From CAUTXO01 sp963542625 (lineage in GTDB: Bacteria > Campylobacterota > Campylobacteria > Campylobacterales > SZUA-545), in NCBI GenBank assembly GCA_963542625.1, contig CAUTXO010000017.1:1-28659 (forward strand): a stretch of DNA of 28,659 nucleotides, read 5' to 3'. The notes under the pieces were generated by a model, which saw only the letters and a list, made by a program, of their open reading frames with translations, did not search any database and was not told where the DNA came from. Made by a program: the position numbers and the translations under genes. Of the stretch, positions 15,551-23,442 are shown piece by piece (position 1 is the first letter of the stretch; each line of letters starts with the position of its first letter).

Positions 15551-18039
15551 TGAGTAGGACTAAAATAGCATTAGCGGGGCAACCAAACTGCGGTAAATCA
15601 ACGATTTTTAATATGCTCTCTGGGGCAAAACAGCACATCGCAAACTATCCGGGCGTAACGGTTGATAAAAAAACGGGCTATTACAGCATAGGCGATGAAA
15701 AAATAGAAATAGTAGATCTGCCCGGGACTTACTCTCTTACGTCGTTTTCTTTGGAAGAAAAGGTCGCTAGAAACTTCATTTTAAACGAAAATCCAGACAT
15801 TATTTTAAACATCTTAGACGCCTCAAACCTAAAAAGAAACCTTTACCTTACATTCCAGCTAATGGATATGAAAAAGCCGATGGCTGTCATTTTGAATATG
15901 GCAGACGTTGCAAAAAGGCGTGGAATCACCATAGATAAAGACAAATTAGCGCAAAAATTAGGGCTAAACATAGAATACGCCATAGGATCTCAAGGCGAAG
16001 GCAAAGAAGAAATAAACAAACTCATTTTGAAAACAAAGGGCGGCGCGAACTTGCCGCAACCGATCTCCTACGGCGAGCTTGAAGAATTCATAGCGCAAAT
16101 AGAAGACGAATTGCAAAAAGCCTTTACGCTAGATGGGATCTCTTTGCACTGGGCGGCTATCAAACTGCTTGAAAACGACGAGCATATAAAAGAGCTAATA
16201 AAAGGCAAAGCGCCAAAAGACAACGGGCTAAAGTATGAATATTTGATAGATCGCACGGAAAAAATAAGGCAAGAATTCAAAGAAAAATATTCAATCAGCA
16301 CGGAGCAATTCATCGCTGGCAAAAGATTTGACGAAGCGCAACGCATAATAGATGAATGCCTTAGCTTCCCAAAAGACGCAAAAGAAACGCTTAGCGACAA
16401 GGTCGATAAGATTGTTTTAAACAAATACCTAGCTATTCCAATTATGGCGCTTGTAATTTACGCCTTGTATCAGCTTGCCATTGTTGAAGGCTACGAGATC
16501 ACAAACTACACTTGGCCTATACTAGCTGCCATTAAAAATTTTGTAGTTTCTATCCTGCCTGACCCTGATTTTACACGCGTTCCATACATCACGGAGTTTG
16601 GGATCTGGATGGTAAATAGCGTCAATGCCTTGCTTAACTACATACCTATTTTCTTGATCCTTTTTGCGCTGATAGCCATTTTAGAAGACATCGGCTATAT
16701 GCCGCGTATGGCTTTTGTGCTTGACCGCTTGTTCCGCCACTATGGCTTGCACGGGCAATCCACGCTCCCGCTTGTGCTAGCGGGCGTTTTTGCGGGCGGT
16801 TGCGCTGTGCCTGGCGTTATGAGCACAAAGGGCATTGTAGATCCAAAGGCGCGGCTAACGACTATCCTAGTTGTGCCGCTGATGAACTGCCTTGCAAAGA
16901 TCCCTTTCTACACACTCATCGTAACGACTTTCCTAAAGCCGCATATGGCACTTGTGATGTTTTTTATCTCCACGATTACCATTCTATTCGCGCTAAGCAT
17001 TGCGAAGATCTTGACGATGACGATCCTGCGCCATAAAGAAACCGCGCCTTTTATTATGGAGCTGCCGCCATACCACTTGCCAACTTTAAGGGGCGTTATA
17101 ACAAGGGCGCTTGAGAGAGTTTGGCTGTATATTAAGAAGATCGTAACGATAGTAACCGCTGTTGCTGTAGTGCTTTTTGTGCTGATCCAATTCCCGGGCT
17201 TAAGCAAAGAAACTACCGACAGAATAGAAAAACAGTCAGAAAAGGCTTTGAGTAAATTTTACGCGGTTTCTGAAAAAACGCAATACAAAGAAATGCTAGA
17301 TGAAAGGCACGAAGTCGCTGAACTTCTTAATTTTTACAATAACTATAAAGCCTTGCGGATGAATACCACATCGCAAAAAGACGCAGAAGCCCTAGATAAA
17401 AAATTTGAAGCACAAAACAAGGCGCTTTTTGCTTTTATTAAGCCGACCGACAAAGACTCTAAGGCCATCAATAAGGCCTTAAGAGATCTAGAAAAATTCC
17501 AAAAAAAGGTATTGCGAGAAGTAAAAGATATTAAGGTAGCTAATTCTTTGCTTGGAATGTCTGGTAAGGCGCTTGAGCCTATCACGCAATTTGCGGGCTT
17601 TGACTGGAAAATAAACGTGGCGTTTTTGAGCTCCTTTGCCGCGCGCGAAAGCTCTGTGGCAACGCTTGGCGCGATCTATGAAAGCGGCAAAGAAGATGAC
17701 AATCCATCAGGCAGAATAGAAGCAAGCATAGGCAAAACAAGTGGCTTTACAACCTTGCACGCCATCGCTATCATCATATTTATGACGCTAACGCCGCCGT
17801 GCATTGCCACAATGATAATGATTAAATATCAAACAAACTCTTATAAATGGATGGTTTTTGCCATATTCTATCCGATAATACTCGGGCTAATCGTTTCAAG
17901 CCTTGTATTTACGATAGGAAGCAAACTAAATATTGACGGTTTAACTGCTATGTATTGGGTTTATGGTATCACTTTAGCCATAACCGTTTTACTAGGCTTT
18001 ATAAAAAATAAACCAATTTCACCAAAAGGAAACATATGA
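15547..18039 (+). CDS. feoB: Ferrous iron transport protein B with an extended internal domain
   Basis: An inner-membrane Fe2+ transporter of 830 residues (829 if the ATG at 15550 is used rather than the GTG at 15547; both overlap the feoA stop). The N-terminal G domain has G1 GQPNCGKST, G3 DLPGTYS and G4 NMAD, followed by a helical GDI-like spacer to about residue 285. The membrane part has two Gate halves: FAGGCAVPGVMSTKG with VVPLMNC (about 415-455), and SSFAARESSVATLGAIYE (about 690-710). Between them, residues about 551-664 form a long charged helical insert, probably coiled coil, that makes the protein longer than E. coli FeoB (773). It ends in ATGA overlap with the next gene. Confidence 0.92.
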   Translation: MMSRTKIALAGQPNCGKSTIFNMLSGAKQHIANYPGVTVDKKTGYYSIGDEKIEIVDLPGTYSLTSFSLEEKVARNFILNENPDIILNILDASNLKRNLYLTFQLMDMKKPMAVILNMADVAKRRGITIDKDKLAQKLGLNIEYAIGSQGEGKEEINKLILKTKGGANLPQPISYGELEEFIAQIEDELQKAFTLDGISLHWAAIKLLENDEHIKELIKGKAPKDNGLKYEYLIDRTEKIRQEFKEKYSISTEQFIAGKRFDEAQRIIDECLSFPKDAKETLSDKVDKIVLNKYLAIPIMALVIYALYQLAIVEGYEITNYTWPILAAIKNFVVSILPDPDFTRVPYITEFGIWMVNSVNALLNYIPIFLILFALIAILEDIGYMPRMAFVLDRLFRHYGLHGQSTLPLVLAGVFAGGCAVPGVMSTKGIVDPKARLTTILVVPLMNCLAKIPFYTLIVTTFLKPHMALVMFFISTITILFALSIAKILTMTILRHKETAPFIMELPPYHLPTLRGVITRALERVWLYIKKIVTIVTAVAVVLFVLIQFPGLSKETTDRIEKQSEKALSKFYAVSEKTQYKEMLDERHEVAELLNFYNNYKALRMNTTSQKDAEALDKKFEAQNKALFAFIKPTDKDSKAINKALRDLEKFQKKVLREVKDIKVANSLLGMSGKALEPITQFAGFDWKINVAFLSSFAARESSVATLGAIYESGKEDDNPSGRIEASIGKTSGFTTLHAIAIIIFMTLTPPCIATMIMIKYQTNSYKWMVFAIFYPIILGLIVSSLVFTIGSKLNIDGLTAMYWVYGITLAITVLLGFIKNKPISPKGNI

Positions 18040-18341
18040 AAAAAACTTTAGCTACGGCTATGTTTTTAGCTCTAGCGAGCTCAGGTTTTGCCCATACGGC
18101 AATTATGTCTTGCTTTGACAACGGAGACGGCACGGTTACTTGCGAAGGCGGTTTTAGCGACGGCTCAAGTGCAAGCGGCGTTAAGGTTCATATAAAGCAA
18201 AAAGGCAAGGTAATATCCACTGGCAAAATGAATGAAGACAGCGAATTTACCTTTAAAAAACCATCAGGCGAATACAGTGTTCAATTTGATGCAGGCGAAG
18301 GACACAAAGTAGATATTGATGGAAAAGATATTGTTGAATAA
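18036..18341 (+). CDS. Small exported protein of the feo locus, mature N-terminal His
   Basis: A 101-residue protein with a clear Sec signal (MKKTLATAMFLALASSGFA). Cleavage after GFA gives a mature protein starting HTAIMSC. The mature part has two Cys (MSCFDN and VTCEGG) that could form a disulfide, a glycine-rich DNGDGTVTCEGGFSDGSSA segment and a beta-strand pattern (VKVHIKQKGK, GEYSVQFDAGEGH) like a small carboxypeptidase-regulatory or transthyretin-like sandwich. The His at the mature terminus plus internal His residues suggest binding of a periplasmic metal, by analogy with CopC and other N-terminal-His proteins. ATGA overlap with feoB ties it to iron transport. Function unproven. Confidence 0.8.
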   Translation: MKKTLATAMFLALASSGFAHTAIMSCFDNGDGTVTCEGGFSDGSSASGVKVHIKQKGKVISTGKMNEDSEFTFKKPSGEYSVQFDAGEGHKVDIDGKDIVE

Positions 18342-18351
18342 GGAAAAAACA

Positions 18352-19149
18352 ATGAATACAAAATTAATCAAACTAGCAGCAGCAGGCGCTTTGCTTGCAA
18401 GCACAAGCGCTTACGCGCACTTCCAAATGCTTTACACACCAGAAAGCGCACTAGAAAAGGGCGGCTCTATCCAAATTAGAGAAGTTTTCACTCACCCATT
18501 TTCTGACGAACACACAATGGATATAGCAGGCGTTGAAGAGTTTTACGTCATCAATAAAGACAAAAAAACAGATCTAAAAGACAGCTTGCAACCTATCACA
18601 TTCAAGGGCAACAAAAACAGCGGTAAAGCTTTTAAATCTGAATACAAAGCAAGAAGCACAGGCGACCACGTTTTTGTTTTTACGCCAAAGCCTTATTTTG
18701 AAAAGAATGAAGACGCCTACATTCAACAAATCACAAAAATGATGGTAAATGTAGCCGGTATTCCTTCTGATTGGGATAAAGTGCTAGGGCTAAAAGCAGA
18801 GATCGTGCCCCTAACAAAGCCTTATTCTATTTGGGTTGGTAGCACATTTACAGGCATCGTTATGAGTAACGGCAAACCCGTTCCAGACGCGGAAATAGAA
18901 GTAGAATTCTTAAACAGAACCGTAGATCTTATGGCTAACAAAACTGGAAAGTCTATGGTAAAAGCACCACAAGACAGCTTTGAAACTCTTACAATCAAAG
19001 CAAATAAAAACGGAGAATTCACATTCGGCATTCCAAAAGCTGGTTGGTGGGGCTTTGCAGCGCTTGGTGTTGGTCCAGACAAAGAGCTTAACGGAAAAGA
19101 ACTTAGCCAAGACGGAGTTATTTGGGTTCAAGCTAAGGATATGAAATAA
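18352..19149 (+). CDS. DUF4198 periplasmic protein of the feo locus
   Basis: A 265-residue exported protein. The signal MNTKLIKLAAAGALLASTSAYA ends in AYA, and the mature chain starts HFQMLYTPES; a mature-terminal His followed by an aromatic is typical for DUF4198 proteins, related to the periplasmic parts of nickel/cobalt uptake systems. VREVFTHPF-like (IREVFTHPFSDEHTMDI) and other His-rich loops follow, then a second beta domain (FTGIVMSNGKPVPDAEIEVEF), and a GKFTF/GIPKAGWWGFAAL end. The ATG at 18352 is preferred over an upstream start at 18316 because AAGGA lies at 18340-18344 and the signal then starts correctly. Probably delivers or buffers metal for FeoB; the metal is inferred from context. 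Confidence 0.87.
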   Translation: MNTKLIKLAAAGALLASTSAYAHFQMLYTPESALEKGGSIQIREVFTHPFSDEHTMDIAGVEEFYVINKDKKTDLKDSLQPITFKGNKNSGKAFKSEYKARSTGDHVFVFTPKPYFEKNEDAYIQQITKMMVNVAGIPSDWDKVLGLKAEIVPLTKPYSIWVGSTFTGIVMSNGKPVPDAEIEVEFLNRTVDLMANKTGKSMVKAPQDSFETLTIKANKNGEFTFGIPKAGWWGFAALGVGPDKELNGKELSQDGVIWVQAKDMK

Positions 19150-19155
19150 TTTTTT

Positions 19156-19178
19156 AGATCCGCGCACGTCGCGGATCT
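19156..19178 (+). promoter_or_regulatory. Perfect 9-bp hairpin between the DUF4198 and Cys-rich genes
   Basis: AGATCCGCG, loop CACGT, CGCGGATCT. There is no T-run after the stem, so it is unlikely to be a full terminator; it may set mRNA stability or partial read-through within the feo operon. The stem arms contain the RGATCY words common in this genome. Confidence 0.65.
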
Positions 19179-19195
19179 ACTCTTCAAGGATCCCT

Positions 19196-19360
19196 ATGGA
19201 CGTAACAAATACGGTAGTTTCATTAGTCATACTCTCTCTTGCCCTTTGGTATATTTACAGAAGCCTATTCAAAAAAAAGGGCTGTGGTTGCGCCGCAACG
19301 GGCGAAGAAACTTGCAATTGCAATGTAAATCACAGCGCAAAATCTAAAAAACAGCAATAA
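19196..19360 (+). CDS. FeoB-associated Cys-rich membrane protein
   Basis: A 54-residue protein: one membrane helix (about residues 6-22, VVSLVILSLALWYIY), a basic cluster RSLFKKK, then a Cys-rich cytosolic tail with CGC (residues 30-32) and CNC (40-42). This helix-basic-CxC layout is that of the small FeoB-associated Cys-rich proteins often found after feoB. AAGGA at 19186-19190, 5 nt before the ATG, supports translation. The four Cys could bind iron or a cluster and so gate or sense FeoB activity, which is an inference. It is the last gene of the feo locus; no terminator is obvious, and the repeat-rich region 19361-19750 follows. Confidence 0.8.
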   Translation: MDVTNTVVSLVILSLALWYIYRSLFKKKGCGCAATGEETCNCNVNHSAKSKKQQ

Positions 19361-19750
19361 ACTTCACGATCTTTGCGCGAGTAGCAAGCGGATTTGTTTG
19401 CGTTGGGGCTTGGATCTTTAAAGCTCGCACGCGGACTTATTTGCAAACGGTGCGCTAGCGCTAAACGTTGGCAAGACTTGTGCTAATTACCACAAGCGGT
19501 CTTAGATCTAGGCAAAATTAGGCTTTGCCCTGTTCTAAAACCGCGTTAGATCTTTGGCGCTTCAAGGCTTAGATCCTAAAACGCAAATTACAGGCTAGCC
19601 AGCCAAAGATCTTAAGCGTTGGCGTGCTTGCGGATCTGTGGCAAGCCTAGATCTAAGCGTTAGATCCCCGCCAAGATCTTGGTGCGTGCAAGATCTTGGC
19701 GCTTGGCGCAAAGCAAGGCGCGCGCGCATTTGCAAAATTTTGGAGCAAAA
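19361..19750. repeat. Gene-free stretch with scattered AGATCT/RGATCY copies
   Basis: No supported gene in 390 bp. AGATCT lies at 19504, 19548, 19607, 19649, 19674 and 19691, with AGATCC at 19571 and 19662 and GGATCT at 19632. The spacing is looser than in the other arrays but tightens to 12-17 bp at the right end. A small inverted repeat CTTGTG/CACAAG is at 19477-19496. An open frame reaching back to 19679 in front of the ABC gene is best explained as an accidental extension. A promoter for the ABC pair should lie here, but I see no clear -10. Confidence 0.7.
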
Positions 19751-20665
19751 ATGGCGAATTTAATAGAGGTTAAAAACCTACATCACAGCTTTGGCAAAAA
19801 GCTTATTTACAAAGATCTAAACTTCAGTGTCAAAGAAGGCGAAGTTTTTGGTATTTTGGGGCGCAATGGGGTTGGAAAATCCACGCTCATCAACATTCTG
19901 ACGGGCTTTTTGCAACCAACAAGTGGCGAATGCCGGATCTTTGGCGAAAACTCACACGAGCTAAGCGCGCAAACCCGCGCAAAAATTGGCCTACTATACG
20001 AGGGGCATTTAACCTTTGACTTCTTAACAATCAAGCAAATAGAAAGCTTTTACAGCGCATTTTACAAAAAATTGGACGCCAAACTTTTTTGGGAGCTAAC
20101 GGATCTACTAGGGCTCAAAGACAGCCATAAAATCAAAAATATGTCTTACGGGCAAAGGGCGCAAGTGGTTTTGGGGCTAATTATGGCAAGCAACCCGCAA
20201 TTAATCATTTTAGATGACTACTCGCTTGGGCTAGACGCCGGTTACAGACGGCTATTTTTAAACTTCTTAAAAGACTACATCAAAAAAGACGACAAAACGG
20301 TCGTAATCACATCGCACATCGTAAATGACCTTGAGAGCATAATGGATAACATATTATTACTTGAAAAAAACGCAAAATACATTCAAACAAGCCTTGAAAA
20401 TTTCTTAAACGATCTACACTGCTTTTCTTTTGCCAAGCCGCCAGCGCTTGCAAAACCCACGCTTGCTAAGATCCTAGCCGGCACAAAGGAGCTAAAAAGC
20501 TTTGAAATAAGAGACGACGAATGCCTGATTTTTACGTATCTGCCCCCAGAAAAAGCGCAAGAAACCCTGTGCGCGCAAGGGCTAGATCTAGGGGCGCAAA
20601 ATCTCCAAAGCCGGCCGATGCGCCTTGAAGATGCCTTTGTGGGCTACACAGGAATGAACGTATGA
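19751..20665 (+). CDS. ABC transporter ATP-binding protein with unusual motifs
   Basis: A 304-residue ATPase subunit of an ABC-2-like system. Walker A is normal (GRNGVGKST, about residue 38). The signature is MSYGQRAQV rather than LSGGQ, and Walker B reads LIILDDYSLGLD, with Asp in place of the usual catalytic Glu. The switch His is present in VITSHIVNDLES. The last 80 residues form an extra C-terminal domain after the ATPase core. The ATG at 19751 is chosen because GGAG lies 5 nt upstream and homology starts at once (LIEVKNLHHSFG). It overlaps the permease gene by ATGA. The Glu-to-Asp change may slow hydrolysis. Substrate unknown. Confidence 0.85.
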   Translation: MANLIEVKNLHHSFGKKLIYKDLNFSVKEGEVFGILGRNGVGKSTLINILTGFLQPTSGECRIFGENSHELSAQTRAKIGLLYEGHLTFDFLTIKQIESFYSAFYKKLDAKLFWELTDLLGLKDSHKIKNMSYGQRAQVVLGLIMASNPQLIILDDYSLGLDAGYRRLFLNFLKDYIKKDDKTVVITSHIVNDLESIMDNILLLEKNAKYIQTSLENFLNDLHCFSFAKPPALAKPTLAKILAGTKELKSFEIRDDECLIFTYLPPEKAQETLCAQGLDLGAQNLQSRPMRLEDAFVGYTGMNV

Positions 20666-22542
20666 TAAAAGCACTATTTTTAAAAGAATGGCTAAAAATG
20701 AGATACGCCCTTTTTGCGGCGGGCTTTGCGCTTGCGGCAATTGCGGGCTTTTTCTACGCAAACACCGCCGGCGAATTTGCATACATCGAGCCAAAAACAA
20801 TGCTTTGGTATAGGGCGATTTTCATCGGCATAGACATAACAAACGGGTTCATATACATTCCCGCCGTGCTTGCGGTGGCAATCGCGCTCGTGCAATTTTT
20901 GCCAGAAAGCGCGCAAAAAAAGTTCAGGATCTCCTTGCACCTGCCAATAAACCAAAACGTCACGCTGCTACTTTATATGGCAACCGGGCTTAGCTTTTTG
21001 CTGCTTGGCTCTGGGGTATTTGGCGCGCTTAGTTTTGGCGTCATTTGGCATTTCTACCCGCAAGAGATCGCGCTAGAAGCCCTAAAAGTCCTAGCCTTTT
21101 ACACGCTCGCGGCGTTTGGCGTTTATGGATCCGTTGCCGCGACGATCATCGAACCGCTAAGAAAACAAAAATTTTTCTACCTTGTCCTGACGGGGCTCTT
21201 TGTTTATGTGGCGTTTTTTGAGCTCTGGCACGCGCAAGGGCTTGCTTGGCTTTTTACGGGCGCTTTGGCTGCTAGCCTAAACGGGCTTATGTTTTTGGCA
21301 GTTTTTCACTACAAACGCGGCAATTACGCGCTTTTTAAGACGAAAGAAAACGTGGCAAAGGTGTTTTTCATAGCGGCAAATGCGGCGTTTTTGCTGCTAA
21401 TTTCCATCGCGCTGCCGCAGATCTATGCCAAGATCTTTGCCGATCCAACCAAAACCGTGCGCATACTCTTTAGCCCACTCATCAAAAGCTTTGTTTATGA
21501 AGCGCACTACGGGCACCATATTTTTGTGTGGGGAAGTAGCAGCGGGCAAAAATTCAGCCAAAAAGAATACGAAGCCTTACTGCCGTTTAATTTTTACCGC
21601 GACCTTGAAATTCAAGGCAAATTGCCCGTGACAATAGACGGCAAGACCTTTGACGTGCAAGAAATCAAAAAAGGGCGGCAAAGTTTTTCCGTTAGCCCGG
21701 CGGTGATTGAAAAAAGCAAAACGCAAATCGGGCTTTACCCGCTTTTTAACACGGATAATTCAAAGGGCTCGATAGCTTTTCCGGATTATTTTTTCAAAAT
21801 AACGGATAGATTTATCGTGCTAAACGGCGACACAAACGCCGAAGAAACCGCGCTATCAAAAGAATACGGTGCGGTGCTAAAACAAAGCGGTTTTGGCTTT
21901 AAGGCGCGCCTAATAGCCGGCAAAACAACAAACCTTAAACCCTTTGATGAAGGCTATTTTCTCCAAGATCTAGGGGGTAATTTTTTCCATATGAAAGTAA
22001 CCGACGGCAAGATGAGCGTTAAAAAAACGGGCTGGGCGCCGCAAGATGTTTTGCACATTGGCGTTTTTGAAAATAACCTAAGGGAATTTTACGGGATCTT
22101 GATAAATTCTGGCGGGCTCAACCTGATCTCATATGATAATTACAAGTTAATTCACGTAGATCTAACGCATTACGAGCCGCTAAGATCTAAGCTAGAATTC
22201 TTTAAAGATCCGCTCTACAACTTGTTTAGATATGAAGACGGCGACTTTGCCTATGCCGATGTTTTTGATAAAAATTACACAAAAATCGCAAGTTACAAAA
22301 TGGCAATTCCAAAGGCGCAAAATATTTTTACGCAAAATTTTCAGCTGTTTTTTCCGTTTTTCACGGACGCAAAAAGCCTAAAAATACAAATAAATCAGCC
22401 GGAATTTTTGATTTTTAACGCAGCCCTTGCCATTCTTTTGCTGTTTTATTTTTTGGCAACTTTTAAAAAAATAAGCGGCGCAAAGCTTTTAGCGGTGCTG
22501 TTTTTTGGGATTTACGGGCTTGTTTTAGATCTGCTTGCTTGA
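20662..22542 (+). CDS. ABC-2-like permease with a large extra-membrane domain
   Basis: A 626-residue membrane protein, partner of the ATPase just upstream (ATGA overlap). Residues 1-265 hold about seven hydrophobic segments, starting with the amphipathic IKALFLKEWLKMRY common to ABC-2 permeases. Residues about 285-590 are a soluble, beta-rich domain with many Lys, Asp and aromatic residues (e.g. YFFKITDRFIVLNGDTN, LQDLGGNFFHMKVTDGK). Two hydrophobic helices close the protein. Topology places the big domain outside, in the periplasm. It resembles, from memory, the DUF4857 type of ABC-associated proteins. The position after the feo locus hints at a metal or cofactor link, but nothing in the sequence proves it. 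Confidence 0.75.
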   Translation: MIKALFLKEWLKMRYALFAAGFALAAIAGFFYANTAGEFAYIEPKTMLWYRAIFIGIDITNGFIYIPAVLAVAIALVQFLPESAQKKFRISLHLPINQNVTLLLYMATGLSFLLLGSGVFGALSFGVIWHFYPQEIALEALKVLAFYTLAAFGVYGSVAATIIEPLRKQKFFYLVLTGLFVYVAFFELWHAQGLAWLFTGALAASLNGLMFLAVFHYKRGNYALFKTKENVAKVFFIAANAAFLLLISIALPQIYAKIFADPTKTVRILFSPLIKSFVYEAHYGHHIFVWGSSSGQKFSQKEYEALLPFNFYRDLEIQGKLPVTIDGKTFDVQEIKKGRQSFSVSPAVIEKSKTQIGLYPLFNTDNSKGSIAFPDYFFKITDRFIVLNGDTNAEETALSKEYGAVLKQSGFGFKARLIAGKTTNLKPFDEGYFLQDLGGNFFHMKVTDGKMSVKKTGWAPQDVLHIGVFENNLREFYGILINSGGLNLISYDNYKLIHVDLTHYEPLRSKLEFFKDPLYNLFRYEDGDFAYADVFDKNYTKIASYKMAIPKAQNIFTQNFQLFFPFFTDAKSLKIQINQPEFLIFNAALAILLLFYFLATFKKISGAKLLAVLFFGIYGLVLDLLA

Positions 22543-22730
22543 TAAGTAAAATCATTTGTAAGCGGTTTTTAAGAAAGCTAAGGCTAACATACGACCTTGC
22601 AAATTTTGCGCGCGGCTTGTCGGCTTTGCGCGGCTTTGCATTCGGCTTAAAAATAAAAATTTTTGCCGTGTTTCTGACTTTTGGCAAGGATCTTGCTAGA
22701 AAAAACAAATTAATTTTCTAAGGAGAAAAT

Positions 22731-23216
22731 ATGAAAATCGGCGTTTTTTACGGAAGTAGCACAGGTAACACAAAGAGTGTTGCGGAAGATATAGCTTCAA
22801 AACTAGGCACTGAAGCAACGGATATTTCAAACGCTAGCATTGACGATTTGCTAGCTTGCGACGTGCTCGTGCTTGGCACATCAACTTGGGGGCAAGGCGA
22901 TTTGCAAGACGATTGGGACGCGTTTTTGCCAAATTTAGAAGGCGCGGATCTTTCATCTAAAACAATCGCGCTTTTTGGGCTTGGAGACCAAGAGATGTAT
23001 TCAGAAGAGTTTGTAAATAGCCTAGGCATTTTAGACAAGGCAACCGCTTCTGCAAAAAGAATAGGCTTTTGGAGCACAGACGGCTACAATTTTGACGAAA
23101 GCAAGGCGGTAAAAGACGGTAAATTCGTTGGCTTAGTAATCGACGCGGACAACCAAGAAGATCTTACAGCAGAAAGAGTTGATAAGTGGGTAGCGCAAAT
23201 TAAGTCAGAAATGTAA
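22731..23216 (+). CDS. fldA: Flavodoxin
   Basis: A 161-residue FMN-binding electron carrier. The phosphate loop GSSTGNTKSVAEDIA is at residues 9-23; aromatic and acidic FMN-edge segments are GTSTWGQGDLQDDWD and ALFGLGDQEMYSEEF; WSTDGYNFDESKA is typical of long-chain flavodoxins. In Helicobacter and Campylobacter, flavodoxin accepts electrons from pyruvate and oxoglutarate oxidoreductases and is essential. AAGGAG ends 5 nt upstream of the ATG. It stands alone with a strong terminator behind it, so it is a single-gene transcript. The acidic composition fits the family. Confidence 0.95.
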   Translation: MKIGVFYGSSTGNTKSVAEDIASKLGTEATDISNASIDDLLACDVLVLGTSTWGQGDLQDDWDAFLPNLEGADLSSKTIALFGLGDQEMYSEEFVNSLGILDKATASAKRIGFWSTDGYNFDESKAVKDGKFVGLVIDADNQEDLTAERVDKWVAQIKSEM

Positions 23217-23220
23217 AAAC

Positions 23221-23245
23221 GGGGAGCCTTTCTCCCCTTTTTATT
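23221..23245 (+). terminator. Rho-independent terminator after fldA
   Basis: GGGGAG (23221-23226), loop CCTTT, CTCCCC (23232-23237), followed by TTTTT and, slightly further, a longer T-run to about 23254. It starts 4 nt after the flavodoxin stop. Confidence 0.92.
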
Positions 23246-23442
23246 CTTTTTTTTACTCTCTAAAATTTTTAAACTTTCCAAATTTTTAACCCTTAGTGTT
23301 TTTATTTTTGCAAACAAACGGCACCAAATCAGCGCTCGTTGCGTTTTGAGAGATTATGGCGCGCACCAGCGATTTATTTTTAAGATAATTTTAATCTGAT
23401 TTCAACTAGCATAACGCCTACATTCAGGTTAAAGGATAACCA

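Noticed and set aside
16068..16424. 118-residue minus-strand open frame
   Set aside because: Antisense to the feoB G-domain spacer; Ser/Phe/Cys-rich shadow.
19361..19750. tRNA or small RNA gene in the long spacer
   Set aside because: No cloverleaf or CCA end could be traced on either strand, only short inverted repeats and RGATCY words.
22539..22721. 60-residue basic open frame between the permease and fldA, TTG overlapping the permease stop
   Set aside because: Junction style is plausible, but there is no domain, and the composition looks like translated AT-rich spacer. Kept out for lack of support.
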